DNA from: Saccharopolyspora kobensis
GTDB lineage: Bacteria > Actinomycetota > Actinomycetes > Mycobacteriales > Pseudonocardiaceae
DNA: 64,000 bases
Direction of reading: 5' to 3'
NCBI RefSeq assembly: GCF_900108315.1
Contig: NZ_FNVB01000005.1
Location: 1 to 64,000, forward strand
The notes under the pieces were generated by a model, which did no database searches, was not told the DNA's origin, and saw only the letters and a list, made by a program, of their open reading frames with translations. The translations under genes and the position numbers were made by a program. Of this stretch, positions 25,373 to 31,830 are shown one piece after another; the stretch's first letter is position 1, and each line of letters starts with the position of its first letter.

Positions 25373-25474
25373 AGTTCTTCATCCTGGTCGGCAGTCGCGA
25401 CGCACGACCGGCACCGAGCGGAAAGTGCCGCATGCGCCGCAGGCGCACAACCCACCCACGCAGCTCGCACCGCC

Positions 25475-25592
25475 GCGGGTTCTCAGACGTCGCCTGGCGA
25501 GGACAGCCCGTTCGCCGTGTATCGGACGGGATCCCGCAGCCAGGCGGCCTCTGAGGTTCCGCCACCCGCACCGCTACGCAGAACGAGCTTGG
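25475..25592. repeat. GC-rich palindromic interspersed repeat, copy 2
   Basis: This copy reads GCGGGTTCTCAGACGTCGCC, then TGGCGAGGACAGCCCG, GCCGTGTATCGG, and a right flank ending CCGCTACGCAGAACGAG. It aligns with the other three copies, and its right flank matches the flank GTTCTGCGTGGCG at 33677-33689. This copy is more diverged, and its outer stem is weaker. Confidence 0.65.
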
Positions 25593-25599
25593 AAAAACC

Positions 25600-25821
25600 T
25601 CATCGGAACAGCTTGCGCACCACGACGACGGCGACCAGGGCACCGACCCCGATCAGCGCGTAGCGCACCCGCGGGTCGTTGAGCCTCTCCTGAACGCTGG
25701 CCTTGCCGGCCTCCACGAACCGCTGCGGGTTCGCCTTCACGCTCAGCTGGTCCAAAGTGGTGGCAAGCGCTTCGCGCGCCTGCTCGATGTCGCGCTCGAT
25801 GGCGTCCGGATCACGAGCCAC
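25600..25821 (-). CDS. DUF3618-like small membrane protein
   Basis: This 73-residue protein begins MARDPDAIERDIEQAREALATTLDQL, the typical amphipathic start of DUF3618 proteins of actinobacteria. It ends with one membrane helix (VRYALIGVGALVAVVVVRKLF). The GTG at 25821 has GGAGGACAC upstream. The family is common in actinobacteria and its role is not established; an envelope location is likely. Confidence 0.88.
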   Translation of the reverse strand: MARDPDAIERDIEQAREALATTLDQLSVKANPQRFVEAGKASVQERLNDPRVRYALIGVGALVAVVVVRKLFR

Positions 25822-25971
25822 GTGTCCTCCTCACCCTTCACCTGGCTGCTGACAACCGTAGAGCACCGGCGAGGCGCCGACGCACCAGCGGTTGGCGTGT
25901 CGCGCACCGCACCTCCCGGGACACACCCCGAAGACCAAGATCACCCCACCGGCTAGGCTGTGACCCAGCTG

Positions 25972-26048
25972 GGGGCCGTAGCCCAATTGGCAGAGGCACT
26001 AGGTTTAGGTCCTAGCCAGTGAGGGTTCGAGTCCCTCCGGCCCCACCA
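25972..26048 (+). tRNA. tRNA with UAG anticodon (Leu by codon), short variable loop
   Basis: The cloverleaf is complete. The acceptor is GGGGCCG (25972-25978) with CGGCCCC (26038-26044). The D arm is GCC/GGC, and the anticodon stem is CTAGG/CCTAG with loop TTTAGGT, giving anticodon TAG at 26006-26008. The variable loop is CCAGT, the T arm is GAGGG-TTCGAGT-CCCTC, and ACCA is encoded. The anticodon assigns leucine (codon CUA). However, leucine tRNAs normally carry a long variable arm and this one has only five bases, so its aminoacylation identity is uncertain. A TAGGCT (25954-25959) could be the promoter -10 element. Confidence 0.85.
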
Positions 26049-26054
26049 CCCGGT

Positions 26055-27197
26055 CTACCGGTTCACGGGTTCGCGAGAGGCGATCCGGCTCGTGCGGCCG
26101 ACCGCGCGGGCCACCGCGTTGCGCACCGCGAGACCCTGCCGGGTGCGGGGCACCAGGAGCCTGGAGAGCGGACCGACGCGTCGCTGCCGCGGGTCCACTT
26201 CACGGCGGAGCCGCGACTCGTACGCGGCGAAGGCGCGGGCATGCTCGCCGGGATGGGCGGCCAGCTCTTCTGCGAGGGCGTACGCACCCGCCATCGCCAT
26301 GCTCGACCCGTCGCCCAGCAGTGCCGTCGCCGCCGCCGCGTCCCCGAGCAGCGCGACCCGTCCGCGGGACCACGAGGGCATCCGGACGGTGGTCAGCGGG
26401 TCGAAGAACGGAGCCGGGTGCTCCAGGTACGCCGCCACGAGTTCCGGTGCCCGCCACCGCACGTCGGCGTAGGCGTCGGCCACGATCTGCTTGTGCAGGG
26501 CGGTGTTCTTGCGGTCGTGGGGCGCTGGCCGTGCGGCGCGGAAGGTGAAGATCGCGAGCGGAGTGGTCCGCGAGGGATGGACGACCAGCATCCGGTTCGG
26601 CGCGGTCAGCATCGTCATCTCGCTCGGATCCTCGATGGCATCGGGTTCCAACGGGACGGTCGCGCCGTACAGGCCCAGGTCGCTCGCGAACTGCCGCTCG
26701 GGTCCGAACATCAGGCTCCGCACGGTGGAGTGCATCCCGTCGGCACCGACCACCAGGTCGAAGCGACGTGGCGCGGTCCGCCGGAAGGTGACGTCGACCC
26801 CACCTCCGTCCTGGTCGAGAGCGGTGACCGTGTCGTCGAACAAGAACTCGGCCTCGTCCTGCGCCGACCGGTGGAGCACCTCGGACAGGTCGGCGCGGGT
26901 CACCTCGACCGCCGGCGCCCCGCCTGAGGTGCCCGGGAGTTGCAGGATTCGCCTGCCGCCGGGGTCGAGCAGGGTCAGCGACCGGTTGCGGGTGGCGAGC
27001 CCGCGGAGCTGCGGGAGGACGCCCATGCGCTCGGCGACCGGGATCGCGGGCCCCTTCACGACGATCGCGCTACCACCGGAGCGCAGCTGCCGGGCCTGTT
27101 CGACGACCGTCGGCCGGTACCCGTTCCGGGAGAGCCAGTACGCGAGCGCGGGCCCTGCGATTCCGGCTCCGACCACGAGCACTTCGGGCTTCTTCAT
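26055..27197 (-). CDS. FAD-dependent monooxygenase, PHBH/TetX-like
   Basis: This 380-residue flavoprotein hydroxylase has an N-terminal Rossmann GAGIAGPALAYWLSRNGY, the DG motif region GADGMHSTVRSL and the GD motif GDAAAATALLGDGSSMAM. It lacks a thioredoxin-like C-terminal domain. The family includes tetracycline-inactivating and aromatic hydroxylases; the substrate here is unknown. The ATG at 27197 has GAGAGG upstream. It is divergent from an ArsR-type regulator, with an inverted-repeat operator 23 bases ahead of the start, so induction by a small aromatic or drug-like ligand is plausible. Confidence 0.92.
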   Translation of the reverse strand: MKKPEVLVVGAGIAGPALAYWLSRNGYRPTVVEQARQLRSGGSAIVVKGPAIPVAERMGVLPQLRGLATRNRSLTLLDPGGRRILQLPGTSGGAPAVEVTRADLSEVLHRSAQDEAEFLFDDTVTALDQDGGGVDVTFRRTAPRRFDLVVGADGMHSTVRSLMFGPERQFASDLGLYGATVPLEPDAIEDPSEMTMLTAPNRMLVVHPSRTTPLAIFTFRAARPAPHDRKNTALHKQIVADAYADVRWRAPELVAAYLEHPAPFFDPLTTVRMPSWSRGRVALLGDAAAATALLGDGSSMAMAGAYALAEELAAHPGEHARAFAAYESRLRREVDPRQRRVGPLSRLLVPRTRQGLAVRNAVARAVGRTSRIASREPVNR

Positions 27198-27219
27198 GGC
27201 AAAGACCTCTCACGAACCA

Positions 27220-27241
27220 AGGTACGATCAATTTCGTACCT
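27220..27241. promoter_or_regulatory. Operator 1 of the monooxygenase/regulator pair
   Basis: This 22-base inverted repeat has arms AGGTACGA and TCGTACCT. It lies just upstream of the monooxygenase start. A second copy with identical arms is centred 39 bases away. Confidence 0.8.
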
Positions 27242-27258
27242 CAGTAGAGCACGGGCTG

Positions 27259-27280
27259 AGGTACGATTCAAGTCGTACCT
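27259..27280. promoter_or_regulatory. Operator 2 of the monooxygenase/regulator pair
   Basis: This 22-base inverted repeat has arms AGGTACGA and TCGTACCT, with a six-base centre that differs from operator 1. It ends 14 bases before the regulator start codon, so binding there should repress the regulator itself. Confidence 0.8.
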
Positions 27281-27294
27281 GAAGGAGGTGCCAC

Positions 27295-27630
27295 GTGGCC
27301 GGGACGGACCTGGTCGGCCCGGAGGCCGACGCGCTCGATCTGGGTGCGGTGTTGCGCGCCCTCGCCGACGAGCACCGCCGGTCGGTGATGACGGAGTTGG
27401 CCGCCGACCGCAGCGACGGCGAACGGGGCTGCAACTCGTTCAACCTGCCGATCTCGAAGCAGACCCAGACCCACCACTTCCGGGTCCTGCGCGAGGCAGG
27501 CCTCATCGACGAGATCGACTACGGCAACCGCAAGGGCATCCGGCTGCGACGCGCGGACGTCGAGAAGAGGTTCCCCGGGTTGCTCGCGCTCCTGGAAGCA
27601 GAGTCCCTGGGCGGTACCGCTCCGCGCTGA
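27295..27630 (+). CDS. ArsR-type winged-helix regulator
   Basis: This 111-residue DNA-binding protein has the small winged-helix pattern of the ArsR/YdfF-like group: LRALADEHRRSVMTELAAD, recognition segment ISKQTQTHHFRVLREAGLI and a wing with DYGNRKGIRLRRADVEK. No metal-binding cysteine pair typical of metal-sensing ArsR is evident (one Cys in RGCNSF). The GTG at 27295 has GGAGG upstream. It most likely represses itself and the divergent monooxygenase through the twin operators. Confidence 0.9.
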   Translation: MAGTDLVGPEADALDLGAVLRALADEHRRSVMTELAADRSDGERGCNSFNLPISKQTQTHHFRVLREAGLIDEIDYGNRKGIRLRRADVEKRFPGLLALLEAESLGGTAPR

Positions 27631-27664
27631 GCACGGAACGGGGTGGACGTTCTCGTTCGGTAAC

Positions 27665-28618
27665 GTGCTTGGGGTGCGGATGCGGGAGCGGCGTGCCGCC
27701 GAGGCCATCACCGCCTACCTCGGTCGAGGTGGGCGGGTTCTCGATCCCGTCGCGCTCGCCGGGGTCGTCGGCTCTGCTCTGGGGGCTTCCGGTTGTGCTC
27801 TCGTCATCGGCGGGCAGCGGTTCCAGTGGGGCGCTGGCGATTCTTGGGTCGAGCAGGACATCTCCTACGGCGGGTCGGTGTGCGGCGTGCTCGCCGTGGC
27901 TCCCGAGTCCGTCGGGGCGGTGGCTTCCGTTGCCGCTGTGCTCGGGGCTCCCGTCGCGATGATCCGGTTGGCCCGGGAGACCGATCACGCGCGGCGCGTC
28001 GGGGATTCGGCCGCTCGGTCGCTGGTCGACGACCGGTGGCGGGCCGCCGCCGAGATGGAGGCCGAGCGGCGGGGCTTGGAGCGGGATCTGCACGACGGCG
28101 CCCAGCACCAGCTGGTGGCGCTGCGGATGTCGCTGGCGCTCGCCGAGCACGCGCTCAGCACCGGGAACGGTCAGGAGCACGTCGCGAAGCTGATGGGTCA
28201 GCTCGACGACGCCGAGCGGGTGCTGGTCGAGACCGCCGCCGGGATCCTGCCCGATGTGCTCGCCGCCGAAGGGCTCGCCGCTGCTCTGCGCACCGAGCTG
28301 GCCCGGCACGGCGTTGTCTCGCTCGACCTCGGTGGGCTGCGGCGCCGCTATCCGACGCCCGTCGAGTCGGCCGTCTACTACGTCGTGCTCGAAGCCGTGA
28401 ACAACGCTCGCAAGCACGCTCCTGGTGCGCGGGTCACCGTCACCGCGTGGGACAGCTACGAGGGCTTGGCCTTCGCCGTCTCCGACGACGGGCCGGGTTT
28501 CGCGGCGAACGACGGCCTGCCCAACCTCACCGCGCGGGCCGCGTCGGTCGGCGGAGTCGTGGAGGTCCGCTCAGCGCCCGGCGCGGGCACCACCGTCAGC
28601 GGCGTCGTGCCCGTCTAG
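27665..28618 (+). CDS. Cytosolic sensor histidine kinase, HisKA_3 type
   Basis: This 317-residue NarL-class kinase has no obvious membrane helices. The dimerisation H-box is LERDLHDGAQHQLVALRMSL. The N-box region is VLEAVNNARKHAPGA, and the G-box is DDGPGFAANDGLPNL. The N-terminal 110 residues form a small sensory domain with GAF-like strand character. GTG 27665, GTG 27674 and ATG 27680 are possible starts, and none has a strong ribosome site. Its stop overlaps by four bases that of the convergent gene 28615-30414. The response regulator at 30411 is a likely partner. Confidence 0.88.
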   Translation: MLGVRMRERRAAEAITAYLGRGGRVLDPVALAGVVGSALGASGCALVIGGQRFQWGAGDSWVEQDISYGGSVCGVLAVAPESVGAVASVAAVLGAPVAMIRLARETDHARRVGDSAARSLVDDRWRAAAEMEAERRGLERDLHDGAQHQLVALRMSLALAEHALSTGNGQEHVAKLMGQLDDAERVLVETAAGILPDVLAAEGLAAALRTELARHGVVSLDLGGLRRRYPTPVESAVYYVVLEAVNNARKHAPGARVTVTAWDSYEGLAFAVSDDGPGFAANDGLPNLTARAASVGGVVEVRSAPGAGTTVSGVVPV

Positions 28619-30414
28619 CAGGCCGTGCCCTTCGGGGCGAGCAGGCCTTCCGCGGTGCGCACCAGCACCTCGCAGGCCGCTCGGTCGCGGCTGCCGTTCG
28701 CCGGGTGCTCGGCGTGCGCGCGCCAGCGGGTCACCGCTGCTCGGGCCGCGGTCACCACGTCCTCGTCGGTCGCTTCGGGCGGCAGGCCGAGCCGGGTGCG
28801 CGGGTCGATTCCGTCGGCGCCGAGCAGCCGGGTCGCGGCTGCGGCCACGGCGCGCAGGACACCGCCTCGCTCCAGGTCGTCGAGGAGGTCGAGCTCGGCG
28901 AACTCGTGGGCGTCGGCGCTCACCTGCTCGACCGCCCAGCGCAGCTGGTGGCCGGCGGGCAGGCCGCGGACCAGATCGCGCATCGCCACCACCGCGCGGC
29001 GCGCCGCGATCACCGGGCCGTGCGCGGCGAGCCTCGCCGCCAGCGACCCGACCGAACCGGATTCCGCCAGGACGACCCGGTTCCGCCCGGACAGCAGCAC
29101 TTCGCGGAACTCCGGTGCGGCCGGGACCCGGCACAGGACGCCGTCCACGCCACCGCGCGGGTCGTCGTCGGCGCGGAGCTCCTCCGCGAGCTCGCGGTCC
29201 GCCGGGGTGTCGAAGACGATGATGGAGGCCAGCGTGCCGCCCTTGATCTCACCGCCGGGGCCCACCACGGCGAGGCGCGGAGGCATGGTCAGCCGCTCCG
29301 CGACGGCGTCCCACGCCGCTCTCCCCGGTGCTCCGCCGACGGCGATCTGCCCCTGCCGCACCAGTTCTCGCACTTTCCGGTAGACGGCGCTGCGCTCCAG
29401 CTCGGCCGGATCGACGGCCGGTGGCGCCAGCTCGACCCGTTCGGCGAGCCGGACGGTGATGACCGCCGCGCCGTCGACTGCCGCGCACTCCATGTCCCCG
29501 CCGAGCACCGCGAGCCGCTCGACGTCCTGGCCGAGCGCGTAGCGCAGTTGCGCTTCGGCGGGCGCGTCCGGCGCGTGGATCCTGGCCCGCAGCGCGTCGT
29601 CGCGGCCGAAGGTCACCGTCAGCGGGCGCGCGGATTCCTCGCCCGCCAACAGGTTCAGCGCCGCCGCGACCGCGTGGTAGAAACCGGACTCCAGCTGCCA
29701 GCCGGCCCGGCGCCCGAGATCGCCCTTGAAGGTCACCGCGCGCGGCAGCGTCGCCGCCAGCTCCTCCAGCGCTGCGCGCGGGCCGCGGTCGGGCAGCATC
29801 GCCGGGAACACCCCGCGCACCACCGCCCGGAAGTCGTCGATCAGCTCTTCCAGCACGCCTTCGGCCGTGGTGAGTTCCGCGCCATCGTCGGTGACCGCGC
29901 GCAGCGACTTCCGCACCTCGTCGAGATCGCGCAGCGTCGTCGCGGTGATCGCCTGGACCAGCCGGTGCCGCTCCAGGTCGCGGACCCGCGCCAGCCGCGC
30001 ACGAGCGCTGTTCAGCTCCGCGTTCAACCGGCGCGCGCGCTGGTCGGCCGCGGCGTGGTCGACGTGCAGGCGCGCCAGCTGCACCGCCACGTCGAGCCAG
30101 CCCGCGGTGTCGCGGAGCAGAGCGCGCGCCGCGTCGTCCCACTTGCTCGGGGCGATGACGAACAGGGCGCCTCCGGTCGAGCCGACCCGCTCCGCTCCGG
30201 CCGCGCCGGCGACACCGGACAGGCCGGGCGGCCAGGACTCGACGACGACGTGGCTCCGCTCGGTCGGCACCGCGTAGGCGGCTCTCCCGCCGGTGCCCTC
30301 CGCGAGGTTGCGGACGAGGGCCGCGGCCAAGCGCTCAGGCGGTTCGGCGGCGGCGATCTCGTGCGGCGGGCGGCCCGAAGTGGACAGCCAGCGCCGGACC
30401 AGCCCACCGCTCAA
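28615..30414 (-). CDS. Degenerate histidine-kinase-like protein with a GTPase-like C-terminal half
   Basis: This 599-residue protein starts at TTG 30414, overlapping the regulator stop. Residues 1-110 form a GAF-like region. A helical segment near 140 (DLERHRLVQAITATTLRDLDEV) resembles a HisKA_3 dimerisation helix, but the HDG core is changed. No clean N or G box follows. The segment after residue 370 (PRLAVVGPGGEIKGGTLASI) looks like a P-loop region whose Walker A spacing is broken. A helical C-terminal part (RDLVRGLPAGHQLRWAVEQV) follows. It may be a catalytically inactive scaffold or sensor for the regulator. The function is unproven. Confidence 0.7.
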   Translation of the reverse strand: MSGGLVRRWLSTSGRPPHEIAAAEPPERLAAALVRNLAEGTGGRAAYAVPTERSHVVVESWPPGLSGVAGAAGAERVGSTGGALFVIAPSKWDDAARALLRDTAGWLDVAVQLARLHVDHAAADQRARRLNAELNSARARLARVRDLERHRLVQAITATTLRDLDEVRKSLRAVTDDGAELTTAEGVLEELIDDFRAVVRGVFPAMLPDRGPRAALEELAATLPRAVTFKGDLGRRAGWQLESGFYHAVAAALNLLAGEESARPLTVTFGRDDALRARIHAPDAPAEAQLRYALGQDVERLAVLGGDMECAAVDGAAVITVRLAERVELAPPAVDPAELERSAVYRKVRELVRQGQIAVGGAPGRAAWDAVAERLTMPPRLAVVGPGGEIKGGTLASIIVFDTPADRELAEELRADDDPRGGVDGVLCRVPAAPEFREVLLSGRNRVVLAESGSVGSLAARLAAHGPVIAARRAVVAMRDLVRGLPAGHQLRWAVEQVSADAHEFAELDLLDDLERGGVLRAVAAAATRLLGADGIDPRTRLGLPPEATDEDVVTAARAAVTRWRAHAEHPANGSRDRAACEVLVRTAEGLLAPKGTAC

Positions 30415-31085
30415 CGCATCGACCCGTCGATCCGCTGGGCCTGCAGGTACGCGAGCACCGCGAGCACTCGCCGGTGGTGCACCGTCGCGTCGCCGGGCAG
30501 GCCGAGCTTGGTGAAGATCGCCGCGATGTTCTTCTCCACGGCCTTCGCCGAGATGTAGAGCTCCTGGGCGATCGCGTTGTTCGCGCGCCCTTCGGCCATC
30601 AGCCGCAGCACGTCGGTCTCCCGCTCGCTGAGCTTGCTGATCGCGCTGTCGGACTGCGCCGCGCCGCCCTGCACCAGTCTGCGGGCCAGCACCGGTTCGA
30701 TGACGATCTCACCCGCGGCGATCCGGTCCAGCGTGTCGCCGAGCACCTTCACCCCGGCCACCCGCTCCTTGAGCCGGTAGCCGATCCGGTCCGCGCCGAT
30801 CTCCAGAACCCGCATCAGGTAGTGCGTCTCGGCGTAGTGCGACAGCAGCAGCAACCCGACCTGCGGGTGCAGCGCGCGCACGCGCTCGGCCGCGACGAGC
30901 CCGCCGGTGGGGCCCGGCGGCATCCGGATGTCCAGGATCGCGACGTCGACCGGATCGGTGGCCACCGCGGCGACCAGCGCCTCCCCGTCCTCGAAGCAGC
31001 CCACGACCTCGTGCCCGGCGGCCTGCAGCAGCAGCACCAGGCCTTCCCGGAACAGGGCGCCGTCCTCGGCGATCGCTACTCGCAC
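30411..31085 (-). CDS. LuxR/NarL-type response regulator
   Basis: This 224-residue two-domain regulator has an N-terminal receiver domain with acidic pocket AIAEDGALFREG, phosphorylation Asp in VAILDIRMP, Ser in LLSHYAET and Lys in GYRLKERV. The C-terminal LuxR helix-turn-helix reads LSERETDVLRLMAEGRANNAIAQELYIS. The GTG start at 31085 overlaps the previous gene by ten bases, and the TGA overlaps the next TTG. It is the middle gene of a three-gene operon and likely binds palindromes with GGTAGGGAT half-sites such as 31677-31702; this is inference. Confidence 0.94.
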   Translation of the reverse strand: MRVAIAEDGALFREGLVLLLQAAGHEVVGCFEDGEALVAAVATDPVDVAILDIRMPPGPTGGLVAAERVRALHPQVGLLLLSHYAETHYLMRVLEIGADRIGYRLKERVAGVKVLGDTLDRIAAGEIVIEPVLARRLVQGGAAQSDSAISKLSERETDVLRLMAEGRANNAIAQELYISAKAVEKNIAAIFTKLGLPGDATVHHRRVLAVLAYLQAQRIDGSMR

Positions 31086-31660
31086 CGCAGCACCGCCCGG
31101 TGCGCCCGCCGGGCCGACCCGCCCGGCTGCTGATCGGTGATGTTCACCCGCACGATCCGACGTCCCCGCACCCGCACGCGCACTACGCTACCCGGCCGCA
31201 ACGTGTGGAGGTGATCGGCGATGAGCAGACCGATCCGCGCACGGGCCTGCCCGCCGAACGCGCTCGGCGGCAGGTCGAGCAGCAGTCGCAGGTCCAGCCG
31301 CTCGGCGACCGCCCGCAGCCCCGGTCCGAGGCCGGCCCCGGTCAGCACCGGCGGGTAGATCATCGCCTCGACGCAGCGCAGGTCGTCCAGGATGCCGGTG
31401 ACCCGGTTCTGCGCGGCTGCCACCCGTGCGGCGGCTTCCGCATCGGGGGTTGTGTCGGAGATCATGCCGAGTTCCAGTGCCAGCGCGGAGATGTCGGCCA
31501 CCGCGCCGTCGTGCAGCAGGCGCTCCAGCTGGTAGCGCTGGCGGACGGTGTCGCGGCCGGGCGGCCGGATGGGCGTCGGCAGCGCTGCCGCTGACCAGCG
31601 GAACCAACGAACCAGGCGGTGCACCGTTGCCAGCGTCGTCGTCGGACCGGCCTTTGACAA
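31076..31660 (-). CDS. Truncated histidine-kinase-like protein
   Basis: This protein has about 194 residues. A HisKA_3-like H-box is present (YQLERLLHDGAVADISALAL), followed by a helix with VAAAQNRVTGILDDLRCVEAMIYPPVL. The later part (RIGLLIADHLHTLRPGSVVRVRV) matches the shape of an ATPase domain but lacks the conserved N and G boxes. The protein may therefore dimerise or accept phosphate without being an active kinase. I chose TTG 31660, with GGAGGGG upstream; a longer frame would begin inside the regulatory palindrome. It overlaps the response regulator start. Confidence 0.7.
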   Translation of the reverse strand: MSKAGPTTTLATVHRLVRWFRWSAAALPTPIRPPGRDTVRQRYQLERLLHDGAVADISALALELGMISDTTPDAEAAARVAAAQNRVTGILDDLRCVEAMIYPPVLTGAGLGPGLRAVAERLDLRLLLDLPPSAFGGQARARIGLLIADHLHTLRPGSVVRVRVRGRRIVRVNITDQQPGGSARRAHRAVLRCE

Positions 31661-31676
31661 GGGTGCCGCCCCTCCG

Positions 31677-31702
31677 CAACGGTAGGGATATCCCCACCGT
31701 TG
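31677..31702. promoter_or_regulatory. 26-base near-perfect palindrome between signalling operon and Hsp70-like gene
   Basis: The left half CAACGGTAGGGAT pairs with the right half ATCCCCACCGTTG, with a single mismatched pair. It lies just upstream of the leftward kinase/regulator operon and about 130 bases upstream of the rightward Hsp70-like gene. The half-site GGTAGGGAT recurs in inverse orientation at 33900-33908 upstream of the sigma factor gene. Confidence 0.7.
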
Positions 31703-31830
31703 TGTCCCGAACCGCAATCAAGTTGCCTCGCACGATCAACCCGCGGCGCCGGGGCGCAACCTACATTGGGGGACGATCGTCCAGACCTGTGGTTCGGTCG
31801 GACGGCAGTACGGGGTTCACAGGAGGTGGC

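Noticed and set aside
25972-26048. Amber suppressor tRNA
   Set aside because: The anticodon is UAG, which reads CUA. An amber suppressor would need CUA as anticodon.
25972-26055. tRNA as an attachment site of an integrated element
   Set aside because: No integrase gene, no direct repeat of the tRNA 3' end and no change in base composition is seen on either side.
28615-30414. Intact dynamin-like GTPase
   Set aside because: The P-loop-like segment GPGGEIKGGTL does not satisfy GxxxxGK[ST] spacing, so GTP binding cannot be claimed.
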